The notes under the pieces were generated by a model, which saw nothing but the letters and a program-made list of their open reading frames with translations, ran no database searches and was not told the origin of the DNA. A stretch of DNA of 64,000 nt from the NCBI GenBank assembly GCA_003508835.1, contig PUFA01000068.1:2790001-2854000 (forward strand), written 5' to 3'. The translations under genes were made by a program, and so were the position numbers. The first letter of the stretch is position 1; each line of letters begins with the position of its first letter. Positions 41,186 through 52,827 of the stretch are shown here, in pieces. The stretch is from Eonycteris spelaea. Lineage: Eukaryota > Chordata > Mammalia > Chiroptera > Pteropodidae.

Positions 41186-43994
41186 ATCGTGTTGATTATG
41201 TTTTCCATTAACCAAAAGATACATGCCTTTTAGAAGTCAGCACATCTGAGACGTCATTAAGGAATTTTTGCTTTCTTCATTGCACTGTGAACCATCAGCC
41301 TATTACATAATTTGACTTTAAAAATATTACCAGTTACTACCTCTTTTATATGAATGCGCATTCACGATATATATGTCCTCAGTCTTGCTTTATTTAGAGA
41401 ATGGAGGAGTTTTGTTTCTAATTTTTTTCCGCCAGTAGATTTGGCTCTAATTAACAGAAAGAACATTGATAATGCCCTGTGTTCCTCTTGACTCCTCTGT
41501 GGACAGTGGGGTCCCCTGCTTCCAAGCCCAAGAGCTCTGCTGGCAGCTGCACAGTTAAACCTCTAGAGGGAGCTTAGCGGGTGTTTGAGTCCATTGCTCG
41601 TCCTCCAGGCACATCGGCCTTTAAACCATACCTGAAAACATCACTAGTGGGAATGGGTCCTCAGAGACAAATTCTAGGATTATTACCCAAAATAGATTCA
41701 GACGCTGCCCATGTCGCTTCCATAACATGCACACTTCATTTTACCAGAATTGGGTTTCATTTCAGAGTGGTCTCCAGCTCCCCACAGTGGCCCCTCCTAG
41801 GAATTTTTCCTAAATTAAGCAAACGTTCATGGACTCTGAGAGACACATAGGCCTTATCTTTTGGCCACCCCTTTGTTCCTCTGTGAGAAAGAGGCATAAC
41901 ATTTCACAACTAATGAGCTGCACCGAATTTTAATCTGCTTGATCCATCACAGAATGTTTGGAACTTTTCCTGTCTTTCTAAGAAATACCTTCTGTATTTT
42001 TACTTCTTATTTTTCTGCATTTGTAACCTTATATTTAAGGGGTGTACTGGTTCCACTTAAATTAATCATTTCTGGAATAAAATGTATTTTTATTGCCCTC
42101 AAACAACAGCCTGGTGCCAAGTACTTGGGAAAGAACCCGATAGGTACATTTGGTTTACAAAGGCAGTCATGGTATGAGCCTCTTTTCAGTCTGTCAGAGA
42201 GAATGAATCTGGGCTCCAGTCTCCTGGAGGACAGAAGGAAGATGAGAGCCCTCCTCAAATGTCAAAAGGCTCATCAAGGAGAATAGGGATAGACTTATTC
42301 TGCATCTCCAGAAGGTAGGCCAAGGACATGACATATATGTAAAGTTTATTGTGAGATCATCTTCTGCTAATGTACGTAAACTTAAAAACGAAACAAAACA
42401 AACACCAAACAATGAAACAAAAAACACTGATTTCTCCATGTCTGGAAGTTCCTGATTGGAAGCTGAAAATGCATCTATCAAAAATACTGTAGAGTGGGAT
42501 AGGAAGGACCTTCTTAGATCCCTTCCAGCTCTGATTCTGTAAATCTGTTATAGAAAGGACTTTCTTTCCTGGGTTGCCTTTTTCTGATGATACTGACTGC
42601 CTCTTTAGGGATATTTTTAGCCTGTGGTGAAAAAACTGTATCTCCTAAATCACTGGTGTTATATAGCACTATGGAATCAGAGAGGAAGAGATGACTAACA
42701 ATGTGTACAGTGGGAAAAGGGAGAGAGGAAAGGGTCAGGGAAGATTTCAGAGACCTGAGATCATTGAAGAACGAATGAGGGGTTAGGGAAAGTTGGGGGC
42801 TTCCAAGGCAAAGGGATGAGAACATAAAAGGTCTTGGTTTATTCAAGGCATGATGTGTTTTCTGGAATGGCTCGACTTCTTACCATGAGGATAAGAGGAG
42901 AAGAAGAGGTAGGGGTGATATTCAGAATATTTGGTGACCTGAATGGAATGGATCCAAACCGATCAAAATGGAGGCAGCCACTTCACAGAGCTGTCGGAAG
43001 ACCAGGTAATATCAGCCCAATCAATACATCTGAAAAGTAACTTTGATGAGAATATCCCAAATAAGGAGTAGCAAATCACATTTGCAATTCAGAAAGATCA
43101 CTCTAAGAGGATGGATTGCTAAAATTCTTAATGACTGTGAATGTATATTCATAAGTTTTATTCAGCAAGTTTCAAGAAGCGAGGCTGCATTAAACTATAA
43201 CCGAGCTATGAAAAATAAGCCTATTCCTCCGTCCAGAACAGCAACAACAACAAACGCACAATGTGCCAAAATGAAAATCGAGCTGTTGGTTTACAAGAAA
43301 TGTAACCCTATCTCCTTTTCTTGTTGTTGGTTTCAGACTGGTTTTCAGGCAAAGCCTGGTTTGGCATTGATTACCAAGTGAATTTGCTGAAAACAGCAAC
43401 TTCACATGTTTACACTTATTTCTCCTGGTGACACGTGGATTAGAAAAAGAAGAAGGGATGAGTAAGACAGGGGAGATAAGCACCAGATAATTGAAAGCCA
43501 GACAAATGTCCTCCAAATCAAAACCAGTCAACCAACCAAAAGTCACCATGTCACTCCACTGAAGTTCCTCCACTTCTCGGTATAGGGAGAATGATCAGCA
43601 CTGTGGATTTTCAGTCAGTTCCCAGAGGGTAATGGCAGATATTTCCATCATCCCCATGTGACAACATGAGGTCTGAGCAGCATCTGGAGAACATAGGTCA
43701 CTAGGGTTGTTAGGGATATTTTAGTGGACTGTCAAGCTCCTGGGGCAAAGGGGGAACCTGTTTAGTGAATGTCAGAGCACTAAAAGAGCCCTGAAATAGC
43801 TTCACTAAAGGCCCACCACTGATTGATCCTTTGGGGTCAAGGCCAAGGTTTAATCTGAATGGCACTTGTATGTGTGACTATAAATGGTCAGAGACACCCC
43901 CTTCTTTTTGTTGTCTACAAAGAGAACCTTAATGAGGCATGTCCCTGAGATATGTCCCCAAACTCCAGCTTGACCTAGTACGTCAAAGGCCAGA
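41186..43994. other. 2.8 kb without a recognisable repeat or gene
   Basis: Frames at 41,939-42,286 (plus), 42,514-42,846 (minus), 43,043-43,381 (plus) and 43,190-43,573 (minus) overlap one another in antisense and have no domain. A short MIR-type tail may occur at about 42,510-42,540. Confidence 0.48.
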
Positions 43995-44140
43995 AGGGAA
44001 ATGAGCCTCAGTCTCCTTATCTATAAAATCAATACTCATTGCTGTGATGGTCTCACAAGATAATAGACAGCAGTGGATAAATCGATCATTGCTATGTAAG
44101 GGTCACATGATATCATTGTTATTGTTATTCTCAAATGAGC
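43995..44140 (+). mobile_element. MIR 3' half
   Basis: GCCTCAGTCTCCTTATCTAT, AAAATCAATACTCATTGCTG, CTCACAAGATAATAGACAGC and CATTGTTATTGTTATTCTC are sense MIR. Confidence 0.8.
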
Positions 44141-44377
44141 TCAGATAGCACTGAGGAGGAGGAGAGGTGGGGTCTTCTCTCTGCAAAGTGGAGTGGACTT
44201 GCAGAGCCTCCTCTGGGAGGGACTCACGTGGGCTCCAAAGCTCTTAGAAAATGCAATAGAGAAATAGCCAGGTGTTTCTGAGCAGTTGTGGGAGGCCCAC
44301 AATATGGAGTGGGGAGGCAAACTCAGGGAAGAGGAAATCATTGAAAGAGCTCTGGAAGAAGAGCCTCGAAGTGAAGA

Positions 44378-44620
44378 AACTGTGGGCTTTGGAGTCATGC
44401 TGTCTGGGTTGAACCCTAGCTAGCCCCTCCTTCTCTAGCTGTGTGATTCCAGAAAGTTAATGTCCATTCCACTTGTAAAAGAGGCGTTTTTTATAAATCT
44501 GTTTTTAAAGGGTCATTATAAAGATTTAAAATAATGTAGTCAAATAGAGCCCAAAATAGTAAATGTCAATGAATAACGTCTATTATTAAGGTCCACTGAC
44601 TTCAGTGTAATTCAATGAAA
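44378..44620 (+). mobile_element. MIR SINE next to an L1 insertion
   Basis: GGCTTTGGAGTCATGCTGTC, TGGGTTGAACCCTAGCTAG, CTAGCTGTGTGATTCCAGAAA and ATTATAAAGATTTAAAATAAT cover head to near the tail. The L1 target site starts just after it. Confidence 0.82.
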
Positions 44621-44633
44621 AATACTTGTTCAT

Positions 44634-45003
44634 GCAAATACTACATGTATCACTTATATGTGAAATCTTTAGAAAAATACTTGAACATATAGAAACAAAG
44701 AATAGAATGCTAGTTGCCTGGGGCTGAGGTGGGGAGAAATAGGGAGAGGTTGGTAAAAGGGTGTAAACTTTCAGCTATAAGAAGAATAAGGTCAGAAGAC
44801 CTAACACTATATTGCATGATTGAAATTTGCTAAGAGAGTAGAACTTAAGTGTTCTCACAACTTAACATGTGAAGTGATGGATGTGTTAACTCAATGACAA
44901 GAATCCTTTCACAATGTATATGCACATCAAATCATCACATTTTATACTTTAAATATAGTACAATTTTATTTGTCAATTATACCTCAGTAAAGCTAAAAGA
45001 AAT
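44634..45003 (+). mobile_element. 5'-truncated L1 3' end with a perfect 13-bp target duplication
   Basis: The body reads TAGTTGCCTGGGGCTGAGG, AGTGATGGATGTGTTAACTC, ATCAAATCATCACATTTTAT, ACAATTTTATTTGTCAATTA and ends CAGTAAAGCTAAAAG. AATACTTGTTCAT occurs at 44,621-44,633 and again at 45,004-45,016. The insert is about 370 bp of 3' UTR with a vestigial A-rich tail. It cannot code. Confidence 0.93.
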
Positions 45004-45016
45004 AATACTTGTTCAT

Positions 45017-45200
45017 AGAGTAACACCAGGTCATAGATTAAAAGGGACTCTGAGCCCACCTGAATTAACCGATGAGGGCGCCAAGGCCCAGAGAGGCTGG
45101 CCCAGGGTCATATGCAGCTGTTGGTGGCAGAGTTGAGTCTCCAACAAAAGTCTTCAAACCAAAGTAATTTCCTCTCTATCACAACCCTAAGATGCGTCCT
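45017..45200 (-). mobile_element. MIR-superfamily SINE, antisense
   Basis: GATTAAAAGGGACTCTGAGC, CCAAGGCCCAGAGAGGCTGG and GGTCATATGCAGCTGTTGGTG with GGCAGAGTTGAGTCTCC follow the alternative-tail MIR in antisense. It probably formed part of the L1 target. Confidence 0.72.
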
Positions 45201-45519
45201 AGGACTGATACCTGTTTACACGTCTCAGAACCTGTGACTCAGAGGCATATCCAGCCTTCTAACTGAGTGCTTGTGGAACAGCATGTGCGGATGCTCCCAG
45301 GGGCAGCAGAGAGTGGTGCAGACTAGAACCCAGGTTGGCGTGGCTGGTCCTGGGGCCCCATGGGCCAGAACTAGAGAGGAGGCTGAGAGTCAGATCACCA
45401 AGTCTGTCTTTGAAAAGGGGGAGCCACTCTAAGGTTGCAGAGGACAGAGCAACACAGCCAGATGTGTGCTTTACAGAAGCCACTCTAGCAGCCTGGTTTG
45501 CCCAGGTTAACACCAGTAC
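45201..45519. other. No gene; possible decayed antisense L2 at about 45,400-45,515
   Basis: ACAGAAGCCACTCTAGCAGCC recalls the antisense L2 motif 'gatcactctggctgctgtg'. Overlapping plus and minus frames are unrecognised. Confidence 0.35.
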
Positions 45520-45800
45520 AGTGGATAATAGTTTATAAAGTGCTTTTGTGTGTGCACCCACATGCACACGTGCATGCATGCGAAGGTATTCCACAGAGCT
45601 CTCTGATTCCTTGGTGCAGATTCTCATTTTTTCCCATTTCATTCTCACAATAGGCTTCGGAGAAAGGCGAAGCAGATATTTTCATCCCATCCTACAGATG
45701 AGACAAACTGAGGGGCAGACATAAACCAGTTTGTCTGAGCTTGACTGGCCATGAAGCTAGGCTGTAATTCCAGCACTTTCCCCTCTCTGCTACACTGGAT
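45520..45800 (-). mobile_element. MIR SINE, antisense, with an alternating GT/CA patch
   Basis: TAATAGTTTATAAAGTGCTTT begins the tail. ATTTCATTCTCACAATAGGC, TCCCATCCTACAGATGAGAC and TTGACTGGCCATGAAGCTAGG follow. Inside it, CATGCAC and GTGCATG (45,561-45,576) form a palindrome with a 2-base spacer, followed by TGCATGC. Confidence 0.68.
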
Positions 45801-45839
45801 TATGTGTGGTGTAACCGCGTTAGCAGTAGCCTTCTGTCT

Positions 45840-45905
45840 CAAATTAAAGTACATTGAGAGCAAGAGACATAGCAGATGCTTAATAAATATTGTTCATTTT
45901 TTCTG
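45840..45905 (+). mobile_element. L2 3' terminus, short
   Basis: AGCAGATGCTTAATAAATATT with a following GTTCATT recalls the L2 3' end. Very short. Confidence 0.45.
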
Positions 45906-46098
45906 CTACAAACCACAAAGTTTAATAACAAATTTCTATAACAAGTTTTAACCAATGTAATTTTCTATAACAAACATTTACAGTTTCAGGGATATAAGAC
46001 AATAGTTCTTATAAATATTAAAACTAATTTTTAATATTAAAAAATCTCTCTGCAATAAGAAACAGACTTAGAAATTCAGCTTTAAGATAATAAGATAG

Positions 46099-47063
46099 CC
46101 TACAGAATGGGAGGAAGTGTTTGCAAAATCATATATATTTTATAAGGATATAGTATCCAGAACATATAAAGAACTCTTACAACTCAACAACAAAAGGCAA
46201 ACACTCAACTAAAAAAATGAGCAAAGGATATGAGTAGAAATTTCTCCAAAGAAGATATACAAATGGACAATAGGACAGGAAAAGAAGTTCAATATCATTA
46301 ATCATGAGGGAAATGTATATCAAAATTACAATGAGATACCACTTCACACCCACTAGGTTGGCTATAATTAAAACAAACTGGAAAAAACAAGTGTTGGTAA
46401 GGATATGGAGGAATTGGAACCTTTCTACATTGCTGGTGAGAGTGTAAATGATTCAGCCACTGTGGAAAACAGTTCGATGACCCCTTAGAAAGTTAAGCAT
46501 AGAAGTACCATATGATTTCGCAAGTCCCCTCATAGGTATACAGCCCTAGGAATCTGCTCTGAAAACAGGTGCCCAAACAAATACACGTAAAAGCATGTCC
46601 ATAGCAGCATTATTTATAGTAGCCGAAAGGTGGAAATAGCACAGACATCCACCAACAGATGAACGGATAAACAAACTGCGATGTATACATACAATGGAAT
46701 GTTAATTAGCCATAAAAGGAATGAAGTACTGATACAGTCTTACAACCTGGATGAACCTCAAACACGTTGTTAATTGAAAGAAGCCAGACGCGGAAGGTCA
46801 CTTATTATACGATGCCATTTATATGAACTAACCAGAATAGGGAAATCTGTGAAGACAGTAATTAGATTAGTAGTTCCTAGGTCTGGGGGACAGAGAGATG
46901 GGAGTAGGGAGGGCGACTGCTTAATGGGCAGGAGGATCCCTTTTGAGGTGATGAAAATGTTTTAGAACTAGATAAAGGTAGTGGTTGCATGACATGGGAA
47001 TGTGCTAAGTGCCACTGAATTCTTCACCTTAAAGTAGTTCATTTTAAACTCAAAAAGTGATAC
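46099..47063 (+). mobile_element. 5'-truncated L1: end of ORF2 and 3' UTR, with target duplication
   Basis: Begins CCTACAGAATGGGAGGAAGTG in ORF2. It runs through ACTCTTACAACTCAACAAC, TACCACTTCACACCCACTAG, GGAATGTTAATTAGCCATAA and a 3' UTR with AGTGGTTGCATGACATGGG. AGATAATAAGATAG (46,085-46,098) and AGATAATAGATAG (47,064-47,076) form the target duplication with a one-base difference. ORF2 is broken by stops. It encodes no product. Confidence 0.93.
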
Positions 47064-47189
47064 AGATAATAGATAGAGTCAACTTAAATTATGGTAACGT
47101 ATTATTATGTTCAATGAGAAATGTCTGAACTATCTGTTAAGACGTTATTTCTAACCTAGAGGTTTGTCTGCTCAAACTATTTATGTCAG

Positions 47190-47320
47190 CTCTCTCCCAC
47201 ATTACCCCCACTTTCTGTGCCAGTTTCCTCATTGGTAAAATGAGAATTATAATAGTACCTGCCTTATTTAGTTGATGAGAGGTTTAAACGGGTTAAGAGA
47301 TATAAATCTATTTATAGCTA
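47190..47320 (+). mobile_element. MIR 3' half
   Basis: TGCCAGTTTCCTCATTGGTA, AAATGAGAATTATAATAGTA and GAGGTTTAAACGGGTTAAGAG are sense MIR. Confidence 0.82.
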
Positions 47321-48397
47321 TGTAATCCTATTTACATCTGTGTAAGTCAGTTTATTTTATATCCTTTTTAATATGTTAATATATGTTGACATTTATATCA
47401 GATATAAATTTCTTGCCTTTGTCTAGATTTCAGTTATTTCTCAACAAAACAAGCAGTTATACACAGACAGCCTTGATTTTATGGGGGGAACCTTCACTGT
47501 TTTTCTAGGAATAGCTCCTTTGCAGCGAGGTGCACTCTTGCTTGAAGGCGTATCCTACACAGACATGAAGTCTTCACCTTGAAAGGCCATGCTGTGCCTG
47601 AGGCTGCACTTGTTTCACAGAGTGCACTTCCCAGAGTTGAGAAGGGGTGGACAAGGAGCTGAAAATAGGCCTGTCCTCGATACACTTCTAGGGTCCCCTC
47701 CCTTTTCAGCAGCAAGAGTGTGGCCAGCATGGTTTGGTCTCTGCTTCCCCTTACAGTCCTTTGACTAGAAATAGTCACATGGCCCCAATCCTTCTACAGG
47801 GAGGCTGGGAGATATGAAGTGGTACATGGACTATTTGGTCAGCTACTAACTGTCTCTGCCACTGGTCTGGGATAACTTAAGGAACTCCGGGCCAGCAGTT
47901 CACTGCTAGTTTTTCATGACCTTGTTCCTTGGGACTGAATTCCAGATTCTGATTCCAGTTCTACCTACTAGGACCCCTGTAGCTACATCCCTGCCTTGGT
48001 ATTGTACCTCAGGTCTTATGAACTCAAGCCTGCCACTGAAAGGCAGTTCATGAGTCTGGGTCTCTGCTACCTACAGCTTACCTAATCTGCTTACTACCCC
48101 TCTATGAGGTGCCCGATGTCAAGGTCCTTGCTCTACACATACCGCCTGTCTGTCTGGGCCTCTGCCTTCCGCTGGACTTGTCAGCCAGACTTTTTCTGGC
48201 TGCCTGTTGCAGAATCTTCCCTCTTTGGCTTTCTTGCTAGGGCTGTTCTCCACAACCGGATCTACTCTGGTTTGACTCATCCTGTCATCATTCAAGACCT
48301 GGTTCTGACAGGGAAAAACATAAAGAAAAAAAGAGAGAAGGTATATAAAAGGAAAGCAAAAGAAAGGCAAAGTGATATAACTTATGAATATTATACA
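47321..48397. other. No gene or named repeat seen
   Basis: Frames at 47,494-47,778 (minus) and the antisense pair at 48,104-48,400 / 48,119-48,412 are unrecognised. The antisense overlap suggests chance. Confidence 0.42.
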
Positions 48398-48552
48398 TAG
48401 AATGAGATCCAAGTCTAAATTCTGACTGCCTACATGACCACGGTTAAATCACTGAACCTTTCTGAAACTCGTTTCCTCATCTATAACACGAAAGTGGTAG
48501 ACCAGATGATCATTAAGGTCCCTTTCAGCCTTGGCATCTTATGATTTTACAT
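48398..48552 (+). mobile_element. MIR-superfamily SINE with alternative tail
   Basis: CTACATGACCACGGTTAAATC, CTCGTTTCCTCATCTATAACA, GTAGACCAGATGATCATTAAG and GTCCCTTTCAGCCTTGGC are clear. This is the best-preserved sense example of the alternative-tail type in the window. Confidence 0.82.
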
Positions 48553-49454
48553 GTAGGTAAGAAACCTTAAGGTTTTTTGGACTCTTCTGAGGGTAAGGGA
48601 TAAGGAGGCTGGAATACAAGCACTGACTGGAAGGTGTTATGGGCTGCGTTTTGAATAAGAACTGTTTAGGAGTATCCAGTTCTTCTGATTAAACATTTTC
48701 CTGGGATTTACTGAGTAAAGCCTAAAACTTGGACCTTCAAAATGGAGAAGGGAGAGAGTTGGCTTTGAATATATTTCATCTGGCGGTGATGAGAGTATTA
48801 GAATTGCACAAGTAGGAAATTTATAGGGCACTTTTATAGTCTGCTCGTTTTTGCACTAGTCAGAAAAGACTGAAATTCAGTATGTTCTCAAATTAGCTAA
48901 AGAAACCCCTTGTCAAAGACCCCTCAATCCATCTGGTTATCATTATTAAAGCATTATGGGGGGTGTACTTTCCATAGGAAAAAAATGAATAATCCCTTTA
49001 AATATGTAATTTCATTGGTTTTGAAATATGAAGGCAACTGTTATGGGAGCTATCAAAGCAGTCTGAGGTATAGTCTGAGTTGTCGGGGGAAATATAAGAA
49101 AATTTTCAATAACTGAAAGTTTAAACTTTTCTAAAGCCAAGGCCCAGGATTGTAAGATTTCTTGGATTCTTAAAGACTGCAATTCATTGTATAGAGGCAT
49201 CTGAACCCAACAGATAAATTCTGAACCACCTGGACCATATTAGAGTGTTTGAGGCCTCGAAGGTTTAGAGAAGGGCCCACCCAGATGTGTGCTCCAACAC
49301 CACTGCCCTCCCAAAGCACAGAACAGCTGAGAGCAGCTCTTCCTTTAGCTGAGGCATTTTGTTGCAAAGAGCACTGTGCCCTATGCTAGCCTTGACTCTT
49401 AACACATCAACTCAAACAAGGAAACATTTTTTTAAGCAAGATACAGTAGAAAGA
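48553..49454. other. No gene or named repeat seen
   Basis: Frames at 48,637-48,831, 48,910-49,116 and 49,170-49,367 are unrecognised. Composition is ordinary. Confidence 0.45.
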
Positions 49455-49595
49455 GTAAGGGAGTCAGACAAACCTTGAGCCAAATCCAGGCTTCCAGCCC
49501 TCCCACTCATGAGATTTGTGACATTGAGCCACAAACACAAACAAACACAGTGCTTGGTTCAGAGGAGACACTTAGTAAATCTCTCTTGACCTGAA
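49455..49595 (+). mobile_element. MIR SINE fragment
   Basis: AGGGAGTCAGACAAACCTTG, CAAATCCAGGCTTCCAGCCC, GTGCTTGGTTCAGAGGAGAC and ACTTAGTAAATCTCTCTTG give head and tail with the core mostly deleted. Confidence 0.68.
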
Positions 49596-49644
49596 CCATT
49601 AAACTTCTGGGCGGTTATTTACTTAATATGGTCATCAGTTTCTT

Positions 49645-49860
49645 CTTATAAGATAGTGTTTAGAGCACAGGCTTAAAGGAAGAACAACTGGGATCAGACC
49701 CTGACTTTACAAGTACCTCTCTATGCTTCCGTTTCTTCATCTGTCAAATGGAAATGGTAGTCTCTACATCATAAGCTGATTACGATGATAACATGAGTCC
49801 AAAGTGCTTAAACAGTGCCTGTTACATAGTAAGCACTATACATTTATTTATTGTAAAAAG
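49645..49860 (+). mobile_element. MIR SINE, nearly full length
   Basis: GATAGTGTTTAGAGCACAGGC, CTGGGATCAGACCCTGACTT, TTTCTTCATCTGTCAAATGG, AACAGTGCCTGTTACATAGT and AAGCACTATACATTTATTTAT run head to tail. Confidence 0.9.
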
Positions 49861-50479
49861 AGTATTCTGAATATGTCTAATACATGCTCAACATGCCAAA
49901 AATATTACACATAATATTTTCATTTTCTTTATTTTTTATTGGTATTTTATTTGCTTGTTTAATTATAATTCCATACATATTGTAAGCCCCAATCAAAGTC
50001 CTCAAGATCCTCCAAAGACCTTATGGAAAAGAACAAAACTCTCTCCTGTTGTTCAGTGCTTTACAGATAACCAAGTGTTTTCATAAAAGAACCTCATTTG
50101 ATCCTGACTTCTGCCCCCACCCCTGCAGAGATCCTACTTTTCTGGCTTGTCCTGGAGACTTGGCCTTTGGCAGGAGAAACTCATTCCTGACTTGTCTCCC
50201 AGACACATCAGGCCCCAACAGGACACATTTATAATCCTCATTTCCTGCTACTTTCAAAGCATAGGAGGTGATTCCACTGTTGCCATCCCCAATTTTAGGC
50301 TGAGATTCTTTCTTCACCAGAGATTAAAAACAACTTTGAAACTTGCCATTTGATGAAAATTTAAATGTCTCTTCAGTTTTCTTGTATTTTGTTGGTGAAT
50401 ACATGAGGAAAGAGAGGATGGGGGAAGTCCTTTGGAATGCAACATTTTCATTAAATGTTAGGAAATGAAAAAATAAATA
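49861..50479. other. No gene; possible antisense MIR scrap near 50,055-50,130
   Basis: AT-rich at 49,900-49,980. The antisense frame pair at 50,049-50,353 / 50,081-50,317 is unrecognised. Confidence 0.38.
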
Positions 50480-51415
50480 AACCATTATACTCAATATTAA
50501 AGCACAAAAGATCCAGAATTGCCAGAGCCATCCTGAGAAAAAAAGAACAAGGCTGAAGATGTCACTCTGTCCTACTTCAAATTATACTACAAAGCAACAG
50601 TAATCAAAATGGCATGGTATTGTCAGAACAACAGACATATGGACCAGCGGAACAGAATTCGGGAATCCAGAAGTAAACCCGTATTTATATGGGCAAATAA
50701 TTTTTGACAAAAAAGCCAAAAACATACAATGGAGAAAGGAAAGCCTCTTCAATAAGTGGTGCTGGGAAACTGGAAAACCATCTGAAAAAAAGAATGACTA
50801 TTGTTCTATCACCACACACCAAAGTTAACTCAAAATAGATGAAAAACCTGAAAAACCTGAAAATAAGACCTGAAACAATAAAATACATAGAAAAAAAAGA
50901 TAGGAACAAAACTCAAGGACCTTGGACTTAAAGAGTATTTTATGAATTTGACCTCAAAAGCAAGGAGAGTAAAAGGTAAAATAAATGAATGGGACTACAT
51001 CAAACTAAAAAGCTTCTTCACAGCAAAAGAAACCATCAACAAGGTAAAGACACAACCATCCAAATGGGAAAATATGTTTGCAAGCAATGTCTCTGATAAG
51101 GGCCTAATATCCAAAATATACAAAGAACTCATATGACTCAATAACAGCAAAAAAAAAAAAAAAAAATGCAATCAAAAAAATAGGCAGAGGATCTGAGCAG
51201 ACATTCTCACTAGAGGACACACAAATGGCCAACAAATATATGAAAAAATACTCAATGCCACTAGCTGTCAGGGAAATCAAATTGAAACCACAATGAGACA
51301 TCATCTCACACCTGATCAACAGGACAAGTAATAACTAATGCTCTAGAGGATGTAGAAGAAAAGGAACCCTCATACACTGCTGGTGGGACTGCAAATTGGT
51401 ACAGCCACCATGGAA
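50480..51415 (+). mobile_element. L1 ORF2 internal fragment, truncated at both ends
   Basis: AAAGATCCAGAATTGCCAGAG, TACTACAAAGCAACAGTAATC, CAATGGAGAAAGGAAAGCC, GACTACATCAAACTAAAAAGC, ACTCATATGACTCAATAACAG and CACTGCTGGTGGGACTGC follow ORF2 toward its 3' end. It stops before the 3' UTR. An A18 run sits at 51,149-51,166. No intact frame remains. Confidence 0.92.
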
Positions 51416-51504
51416 TGACAGTGTCAGTTCCTAGAGGGGGGACCCTGTCTGATTGGTATAGCATAATGTCATATTGCTGGTGCGAAGGGGTCTGTGTTTT
51501 ACTA

Positions 51505-51655
51505 GGTTCATAGATGAGGAAGCAGGAGACCAATGGAAAGTTAAACAAATTTCCCAAGGTCACACACTTAGCAACCAATGAAGCCAGAATTCAAATGCAG
51601 GTCTCTTTGGCTCCCAAGTACTGTGCTCTTCCTACTTACTGGGCCTCTTTGCAGA
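51505..51655 (-). mobile_element. MIR 5' half, antisense
   Basis: AGATGAGGAAGCAGGAGACC, TTCCCAAGGTCACACACTTAG, CCAGAATTCAAATGCAGGTC and ACTGTGCTCTTCCTACTTAC are antisense core and head. Confidence 0.85.
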
Positions 51656-52463
51656 GAAGTGACTAGGCGTTATATTCTCCAGGTCTTGCTGAATTTGAGG
51701 GCTTCCTTGGATAATTCAGACAGTACTGTTCTAACCTTTTCTGTTGTTGCTAGCCAGAAACAAAACTTGACATCTCCAAATCTGAATGGGAGTTGGATAA
51801 AATGCTCCTTTGTTACTGTTTTGTTAGCAACCCTTAGATAAATGGCTTCTCTCAAATGCAGAGACTGAGCTAGCTACATCCAGCAATTGTCTGTGAAATC
51901 CATGTCTTCTCATTGGTTACCAAAGATTCCCTGCGTTTGCCTAATTAGCGCACAGGCCTCACACTTTCCTCTCCTTGGATTTAGTAATTAAGTCACCACC
52001 CCTGAGAAGTGCTCCTTAACCTTTCTGATAGCCTTTGCCTCTCAAAGGTGGATTCATTTTATGTTGTTCTCCAAGTGTATTTGTGCAACAAAGCTCCATA
52101 GTCATTCTGGTATAAGTGGAATGTTCTCCCTCCCAACGCCTAAGAAATCAGCTCTGAGCATTTGCCAAGAGCTGGGTTGTGAGCTTTGTGAACCAATTGA
52201 CTGAGCTCTAGAAAAAAAGAGGCAGTTTGCTGCTAGTAATAACCCAGTGCCATTCTTGTTTAAATGACTGAATTCCGTGGACTCATTTGCCTGTCTGTTG
52301 TCATGGCGCCTGTGACTGTAGTAATTGAATAGGCCATTGGAGAAGTTGGACTGGCTGGAGAAATGAAAAGAGGGCCCGTGGTCCCAGGTCCAAGCCTTCA
52401 CTTATGCTGCCCAGGTGGGTTCAGGCAGGCTTGGGCCTGTGTGAGATTTTTATTCATGGGAGG
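51656..52463. other. No gene or named repeat seen
   Basis: The antisense frame pair near 51,578-51,855 and a minus frame at 52,102-52,401 are unrecognised. Confidence 0.45.
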
Positions 52464-52827
52464 TGTATTTGTCTGCTCAGGCTGCCATAACAACATACCA
52501 TAACATACCATGGCCTGGGTGGTTTAAACAACAGAAATTTATTTCCTCTCAGTTCTGAAGGCTAGCAGTCCCCGATCAAGGTGTTTGGAGATTCTTTTTC
52601 TTCCAGTGCTTCTCCCTTTGGCTTGCAGATGGCTGTCCTCTCCCTGCGTCTTCACGTGGTCTCTGTATTATCTGTGTCCTAATCTCTTTTTTAAGGACAT
52701 CAGTCATAGTGGGTTAGGGACCACTGTAATGACCCCATTTTAATTAACTACCTCTTTAAAAGCCCTAGGTCCTAATTCGGAGGTACTAGGGGTTGAATTT
52801 TGGGGGGACACAATGCAGCCCATAACA
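52464..52827 (-). mobile_element. MLT1-type MaLR solo LTR, antisense
   Basis: On the plus strand it begins TGTATTTGTCTGCTCAGGC and ends GCAGCCCATAACA. Between lie GGTGGTTTAAACAACAGAAAT, CCCGATCAAGGTG, CTTTTTTAAGGACATCAGTC and CTAGGTCCTAATTCGG. Near its start the unit ACATACCATA is duplicated in tandem (52,493-52,512). No MaLR interior is present. Confidence 0.9.

Noticed and set aside
51149..51166. A18 run as the tail of a separate retroposed gene
   Set aside because: L1 ORF2 sequence continues on both sides of the run, so it is an internal expansion.
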